A stretch of 64,000 nucleotides of DNA. It comes from Branchiostoma lanceolatum. Lineage: Eukaryota; Chordata; Leptocardii; Amphioxiformes; Branchiostomatidae. Below the pieces are notes generated by a model, which was not told where the DNA came from, ran no database searches, and was given only the letters and a program-made list of their open reading frames with translations. The first letter of the stretch is position 1, and each line of letters starts with the position of its first letter. Position numbers and translations under genes: made by a program. The DNA lies in contig NC_089722.1 in the NCBI RefSeq assembly GCF_035083965.1, forward strand, positions 30,244,958 through 30,308,957, given 5' to 3'. This document shows, in pieces, positions 59,376-64,000 of this stretch.

Positions 59376-61334
59376 TCAGTAAACTCTTGATGTCTTGACT
59401 GCCTTGAGTGGTTTTGCAGTGAGGGTGCATGTACGGATGATTGCACTGCTTTCATTCATTCCTCCGGGGAAAGCTGAGAGTCTTTCCCATTGGTTCTTCT
59501 TGATGTTGTAGCTCAAGACCACGCCTCTGTCGCAGAAGTTGATGATCTTCCCTCCCATCGCCCTGGGGACGCGCTTCACGTTTCTCGACTGGGCCGCTCC
59601 GTTAGGCGGGAGCGTTATGCAGTCTGTCCACTCGCCCGATATGACGTTGTACGTGGCGATTTTCTGCTGTCCCACCACGTAAACGTGGCTGTGGTCCGCG
59701 ACCAGGTCTCCGAGAGGCATCCCCGACAGTTCGAACTTCATGTCCGCCCACTCCGCGTACTTCATGGTCTTCCACTGGTTGGTGTCGGGGTCGTAGCACA
59801 TCAGCCGACGGTTCTTGTCATCCCAGCACGACGGGTGCGCCGACAGGTAGATCTGTCCGAGACACACCGTGGACGTGGGGTTGACCACGCCCGTCGGGAG
59901 GGGGCACGCGAATTCCCAGGTGTCCGTCTCGATGTTGTAGCACTCTACACAGTTTACCTTTGGTCTCTGGCAGACCATCCCCCCACTGTCAGCTGCAAAC
60001 CCACCTATGGCATACAGGTGTCCGTCAAATGCCGTCAAGGCATAATTGTACCTCGGCATCAACAGAGGGGCGAGTTCGGACCACGAGTCTGTCTTGGTGT
60101 CGAAACAAAAGACTCTTCCAGACGGCTTGCTTTCTGTCACCATTTGCGAGTTGAAGGATCGACCGCCTGCGATGTAAATGCAGCCGCCGGTTCCAGCGAT
60201 TTCAAAGTGTTCTGTGGTCCGTAGCTCGTCTGGTAACGTCGTCAGCTGTACCCACGTGTCCTTCTTCAGGCTGAAGTAGTACAGGCCGGGCGTCTCCGCC
60301 CAGGATGTGTTCCCGATGTACTTGCTGGAGACAGCCGCGATCAGTTGCTGCGGAAGGTTCTTCAGATGATTCAGGTGCTTCTGTGGAAGTTGGTGAAGAA
60401 TGATGTGCCCGGCTTCGTCGCGGGGGTCGATGTGGGTTGCCATGAAGTCGTACACCGTGCTGACCAAGTCTGTGAGACCGTACGCCTCCGCGATGATGAG
60501 GACGTCACAGCAGTTCTCCATGTCCAGGTGGATGTACAGAAACTGTGCGCACGCGTCGAGGAGGGTCTTCACCTGGAGGAAGCTGGCCACAGCGAGCACG
60601 TCCTGCACGTTGTCTCTCTTGATGGCGATCTCGGAAGTGTACATGAAGTCTAAGATGCCTCGGAGACCGCCGGCCGTCACGCCCTTCAGATCTATCGCAT
60701 CCTGCGCGCTCTCCTTCATTCCACATGTAAACATGGTGTGAAAGTACATGCTCCCCGCAGCCAGCACGTTCTTGTGCGCCTTGAAGTTCCTGCGGTGGAC
60801 GCGGATGCAGATGTCGGAGAACTTGCGCTGCCGTCGGTAGGTCTGCAGCCTGGCCATGACCATCCTCTGCACGTCGTCTTTCACCGCCGCCAGCAGCTCT
60901 GGGTAGACGTCCACCTCGACCGGGGCACCCTTCTTTCTCGAGGCGCCACATGTGTTGGCATGCAAACACACCGGAATTTGGAGCTTCTCACAAGCACAGA
61001 CAAGGTCAGGCACTTGCTGGTCCTTGAAGATCTCAGGTTCATAAACAAGGGTGTTTAGAGCTTTGTATTCATTGGTGGTTAAGTCAGGCAGCTCGACGAC
61101 GTCCGGTCTCTCGCTCGTCAGCCCCGACTCGACGATCGCCTGCAGGTATTCGCTGCAGGCCGCCAGCACGTTGCGGTTCGCGGCATACTTCTTCCCCTCG
61201 ACTAAGACGTGGACGTCACTGAAGCTCTCGTCTTTGAGGAGGCAGCTGAGGTTCTGGAAGAGGACCTCTCGGTGGTGGCGGTTGATCTGCTTCTTGAGGA
61301 GCGGGGCGACGCTGCCGGCTTCGCACGTTGCCAT
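59376..61334 (-). CDS. Kelch-like protein with two BTB domains, uninterrupted ORF
   Basis: 652 residues. The start is the ATG at 61334 in a strong context (CACCATGG); the reading frame extends six codons further upstream but without an ATG. Seen in order: BTB 1 (about 33-125, FSDVHVLVEGKKYAANRNVL), BTB 2 (about 168-270, FSDICIRVHRRNFKAHKNVL), a BACK-like helical region (about 275-340) and about five Kelch blades (345-620; CIYIAGGRSF, HLYAIGGFAA). BTB-Kelch proteins typically recruit Cullin-3 and present substrates through the propeller. A tandem BTB pair is unusual, as most have one. The gene is antisense within the first intron of the smoothelin-family gene. A TTCTCACAG acceptor on the minus strand just 5' (about 61445) suggests an upstream noncoding exon. 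Confidence 0.88.
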   Translation of the reverse strand: MATCEAGSVAPLLKKQINRHHREVLFQNLSCLLKDESFSDVHVLVEGKKYAANRNVLAACSEYLQAIVESGLTSERPDVVELPDLTTNEYKALNTLVYEPEIFKDQQVPDLVCACEKLQIPVCLHANTCGASRKKGAPVEVDVYPELLAAVKDDVQRMVMARLQTYRRQRKFSDICIRVHRRNFKAHKNVLAAGSMYFHTMFTCGMKESAQDAIDLKGVTAGGLRGILDFMYTSEIAIKRDNVQDVLAVASFLQVKTLLDACAQFLYIHLDMENCCDVLIIAEAYGLTDLVSTVYDFMATHIDPRDEAGHIILHQLPQKHLNHLKNLPQQLIAAVSSKYIGNTSWAETPGLYYFSLKKDTWVQLTTLPDELRTTEHFEIAGTGGCIYIAGGRSFNSQMVTESKPSGRVFCFDTKTDSWSELAPLLMPRYNYALTAFDGHLYAIGGFAADSGGMVCQRPKVNCVECYNIETDTWEFACPLPTGVVNPTSTVCLGQIYLSAHPSCWDDKNRRLMCYDPDTNQWKTMKYAEWADMKFELSGMPLGDLVADHSHVYVVGQQKIATYNVISGEWTDCITLPPNGAAQSRNVKRVPRAMGGKIINFCDRGVVLSYNIKKNQWERLSAFPGGMNESSAIIRTCTLTAKPLKAVKTSRVY

Positions 61335-62524
61335 GGTGACAGGTGATGACACTTTCTCGCTGTTTCGTTTCCAGTAGCAACAATGATGCAGATGCTGGTA
61401 ATGACTTCCTCTTTGAGGTCCTCAAATGGCTTGATGAGAGGGACCTGTGAGAATGAAGACACAAGTCTTATCATGCACAATTTGTACTAGAACCAGGAAG
61501 TAGTGCAGACCCAATAGCACTGTCTCGCTCTGCCTATTTATATCCATGTTTTGATGCTTCTCAATATAGCTTGCAGTTTTGACATGCAACGAGTTAGATA
61601 AAGTAGATCCTCTATTTCTCATATGTGTTCCCGCAAGTTTTCATCAGGCCACCTCAACCAGAATAGAAGTGACATACATTTATGTACTTCGAGCAGTCTA
61701 GGGTTCCATAATGTCAGCTACACACGACAGATGGTTCATGTACGGGGAGACATGTTGTTGGCCAGGAGTCGACTCCCGCATACTTGGTTATGAATTCCTA
61801 GATCAATCACAAGCCTTAGCACTCGCGTAACCCCCAACCTTTCATCCCGACATACAAAAAATTTGTTGATCACAAAAATACTAATGAAATGTACTAACCT
61901 TCTAAGACAGGTGCAGGCTGTGTAGTTTTAGATAAAGGGAGGACGGGCTGGTTGGGGACTAGTGTGGCTGCCGGCTTATTTTGCCCTCCATTCTGCAAAC
62001 ACGGGTCCTTGTTTAGACAGAGGTCGGTGGTGAGTCGCCTGGCCTTGCCCCTCCAGCCGAGCTGTCCTCTCTGTAGAAATGACAGGAATGTCAGTCAGCT
62101 GGGGCGTCCAGGGATCAGGTTTGGGTGGTATGATGCCTATATTTGTCAATACACCAGCTTCATAGAGAGATTTCCTGGACTTCTGAGGCGTATTTGGTGT
62201 GACATATCGTAGAGCAAAGATACTAATTACCATTGTATTTAATTAGTGTATATATAACCCTTTTTTTGTTAAGGTGATTGATGATGATTTTCATATTTGT
62301 CAATACACCAGCTACATTTCCAAGACTTGTGAATCTTATAATCTTGCCTTAGTTTATATTATTACATGTGTGACAATATTTTATTTACAAAATTTGGTAC
62401 CACAGTATACAAGAGACTGTACAATATTCGTGACAGTATATACATTGTATTAGATGAACATATGAATAATATCCGAGAAAAAGTCTTTGTAAGCTCTGGC
62501 TACTAGCCTGCTAAAAAAAACACA

Positions 62525-62725
62525 CATCCAAACCGGAAGTTCCGCTGCAGTACCGTATAAAGCTGCTAGGACTACTAGTAGGAGGCCAATTATTGAACTT
62601 GACCTTTGTTTTCCCGACCCCTACCCACCTACCAAATATCGTTCATTATGATCTAAATGTATCCACAGCTTCTTGAGTCATGCTGTTCACACACAGACAT
62701 ACAGACACGAGCACAAAGGGTACAC
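62525..62725. repeat. Dispersed repeat copy related to the LRR gene 2 intron repeat
   Basis: GGAAGTTCCGCTGCAGTACCG near 62535 repeats 27841-27861, followed by an AAGCTGCTAGG-type word, CTACCAAATAT and a CACACACAGACATACAGAC tail. An interspersed, noncoding repeat in smoothelin intron 1. Confidence 0.6.
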
Positions 62726-63408
62726 CGAAAACATAACCTTCATGACAAAGGTAAAAAACTTCAATCTGTGCCATGTCGCCTTGACATGAGTGAAAAGTTT
62801 GACTCTGAGTCTGTGTGTACAACTGTCTTGTGTCAGTGTCACAGAAATGTTGCTTTGTCGCCATTACAATACCATGCCAATTTTTTCTCCTCTTCCAACG
62901 TTCTTTCTGAATTTCTCAATCAAAACAACAACATGTTAAGGTCTAGTTACCATAGAGACCAACCTTCAATGTCACTGTCACCTGTCAAGCAGTCGCAACT
63001 GTTCCTAATTAAGATTCCAGCCCTCCAATTTCCTCGACATTGACACAGTTCCAAATATGTCTTAGGCATGTCAGCCAAGGAATGGCCCAACTGCTTGGAA
63101 TCTTATTTGCACCTGCCTGATTCAATTTACCTGGTTCTTTAATTGTTTTCTTAAGATGTTTGGTCACGGGCGATTTCCACTTCATTGAAGAAAAGTAAAA
63201 TGTCAGTTTAATGGTGTAAATTCTCTAAAGAATTTACTCTCAGGGGTTCGAAGTCTGTACAGTGTTAGATTAGTACTTAGCCTTAGTCTGCTCAAACCTG
63301 GAATTGGAGCAGGCTTGCTGAGTCAACTCTCTTGTTGACCCTTGACTCAAGCAACTATTTAGGAAGCAAATCTAAGAAACCCGCCTTCTCTCTTCTTTCC
63401 CCCTACAG

Positions 63409-63747
63409 CTGGAATCTTGCACCGATCTTTCGCAGCGGAAGAAGATCCGTGCTGCGATCCGCGAGGTCATTTGCCGCGAGGATGTGAGCACGGCGTGGTC
63501 ATCGTCCAAAAGGTATGAGAAGTCGAGCAAGCGGCCTTCAGACAAGGAAGCGAAGGAAAACAGAGCCCCTGTCATTAGCAGAACTACTCGACCCATTAAC
63601 AACATTGGCAGAAGTCCTAGTAGAGCCAAGATGGAGACCAAAGAGAAACATGAGGCCGGCACAGAAACTCATGTCAATGGGGACGGCGCAGGACACTCTA
63701 CCAAGGCATTGGAAGACATTGACAATGAAGAAGAACTCCTTCAAATG
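63409..63747 (+). CDS. Smoothelin-family gene, exon 2 (gene continues past the window)
   Basis: Acceptor CCCCCTACAG|CTGGAATC and donor CAAATG|GTAAGG enclose 113 codons in phase 0. The first part, LSQRKKIRAAIREV, completes the smoothelin-type helix begun in exon 1. The rest is polar and probably disordered (Ser, Lys, Glu-rich, KENRAP), ending in an acidic stretch EDIDNEEELLQM that resembles the start of a second helix. Exons 1 and 2 give 135 residues; the remainder, including any calponin-homology domain, is outside. What is seen is the frame and motif; the family assignment is from the short N-terminal domain only. Confidence 0.65.
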
Positions 63748-64000
63748 GTAAGGCAATTCAAGCTTATTCTTAGAAATATTAAGACTTAAAAGAGATTCTT
63801 GGAGCTGGACCTTATTTGTATCTTTCTCTGGAATATGTCCAGATTTACCTAGTAAATACTTGGAAAAGGTTGTATCCATCCAGAAGAAGTTAGAGCCTAA
63901 TTATCTACTTTCTTATCATAGAAGATACTCACTGCTCACAGGTCCTATTCTAGTGGAGCTTCACACTAGTACAGGGAAGATTTTAGTATCTGTTGACATG
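63748..64000 (+). other. Start of smoothelin-family intron 2
   Basis: Begins with GTAAGG. The frame reads through only 13 more codons to a stop, so it is intronic. The window ends within it. Confidence 0.5.

Noticed and set aside
59490-61058. Plus-strand ORFs of 100-244 codons opposite the Kelch gene
   Set aside because: Antisense shadows of a GC-biased coding exon; none shows a domain.
61335-61352. Upstream start of the Kelch ORF at 61352
   Set aside because: The first codon there is GTG; the first ATG, in good context, is at 61334.
62657-63043. 128-codon plus-strand ORF in smoothelin intron 1
   Set aside because: It starts within a dispersed repeat and has no recognised domain.

Overview
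The window is animal nuclear DNA, most consistent with a cephalochordate (amphioxus). That is an inference from three things: intron-rich genes of chordate-typical families (NCLX-type Na+/Ca2+ exchanger, smoothelin, BTB-Kelch), tandem LRR receptor genes, and abundant short transposon relics and tandem repeats. No bacterial-type operons, CRISPR arrays or viral genes are seen.

Layout. Bases 1-21108 are one uninterrupted array of a 158-bp satellite, about 134 monomers, with higher-order repeat structure; the left edge lies outside the window. From 21.1 to 29.7 kb lies a small tandem family of leucine-rich-repeat (LRR) membrane proteins: an apparently single-exon gene (22115-23125), a two-exon paralogue with a long repetitive cytoplasmic tail (25609-28989) and a decayed 3' fragment of a third copy (about 29485-29720). 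Their 5' flanks were duplicated with them, including three copies of a block centred on GACGTCAC. From 31.6 to 45.2 kb, on the minus strand, lies a complete 17-exon mitochondrial-type Na+/Ca2+ exchanger gene (NCLX/SLC8B1) whose exon chain gives 652 codons plus stop. Its introns hold two arrays of one 42-bp minisatellite, foldback elements, a MITE, two SINE copies and an apparent U12-type intron that seems to run from AT to AA.

From 45.9 to 49.4 kb two intron-containing tRNA-Lys(TTT) genes with related 5' flanks bracket a 5'-truncated non-LTR retrotransposon. The RNase H domain of that retrotransposon is split by a 614-bp DNA transposon with a 9-bp target-site duplication. From 49.4 to 55.5 kb no gene is recognised; there are microsatellites and copies of a recurring 17-bp motif. 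From 55.6 kb to the right edge lies the 5' part of a smoothelin-family gene on the plus strand. Its roughly 7.8-kb first intron contains, on the opposite strand, a gene with an uninterrupted ORF for a Kelch protein with two BTB domains.

The genes do not form one pathway. The exchanger is expected to act in mitochondrial Ca2+ export, the LRR proteins at the cell surface, smoothelin on actin, and the BTB-Kelch protein probably as a Cullin-3 substrate adaptor. Exon joins were deduced by eye from reading-frame continuity, splice dinucleotides and family motifs, with no transcript evidence.
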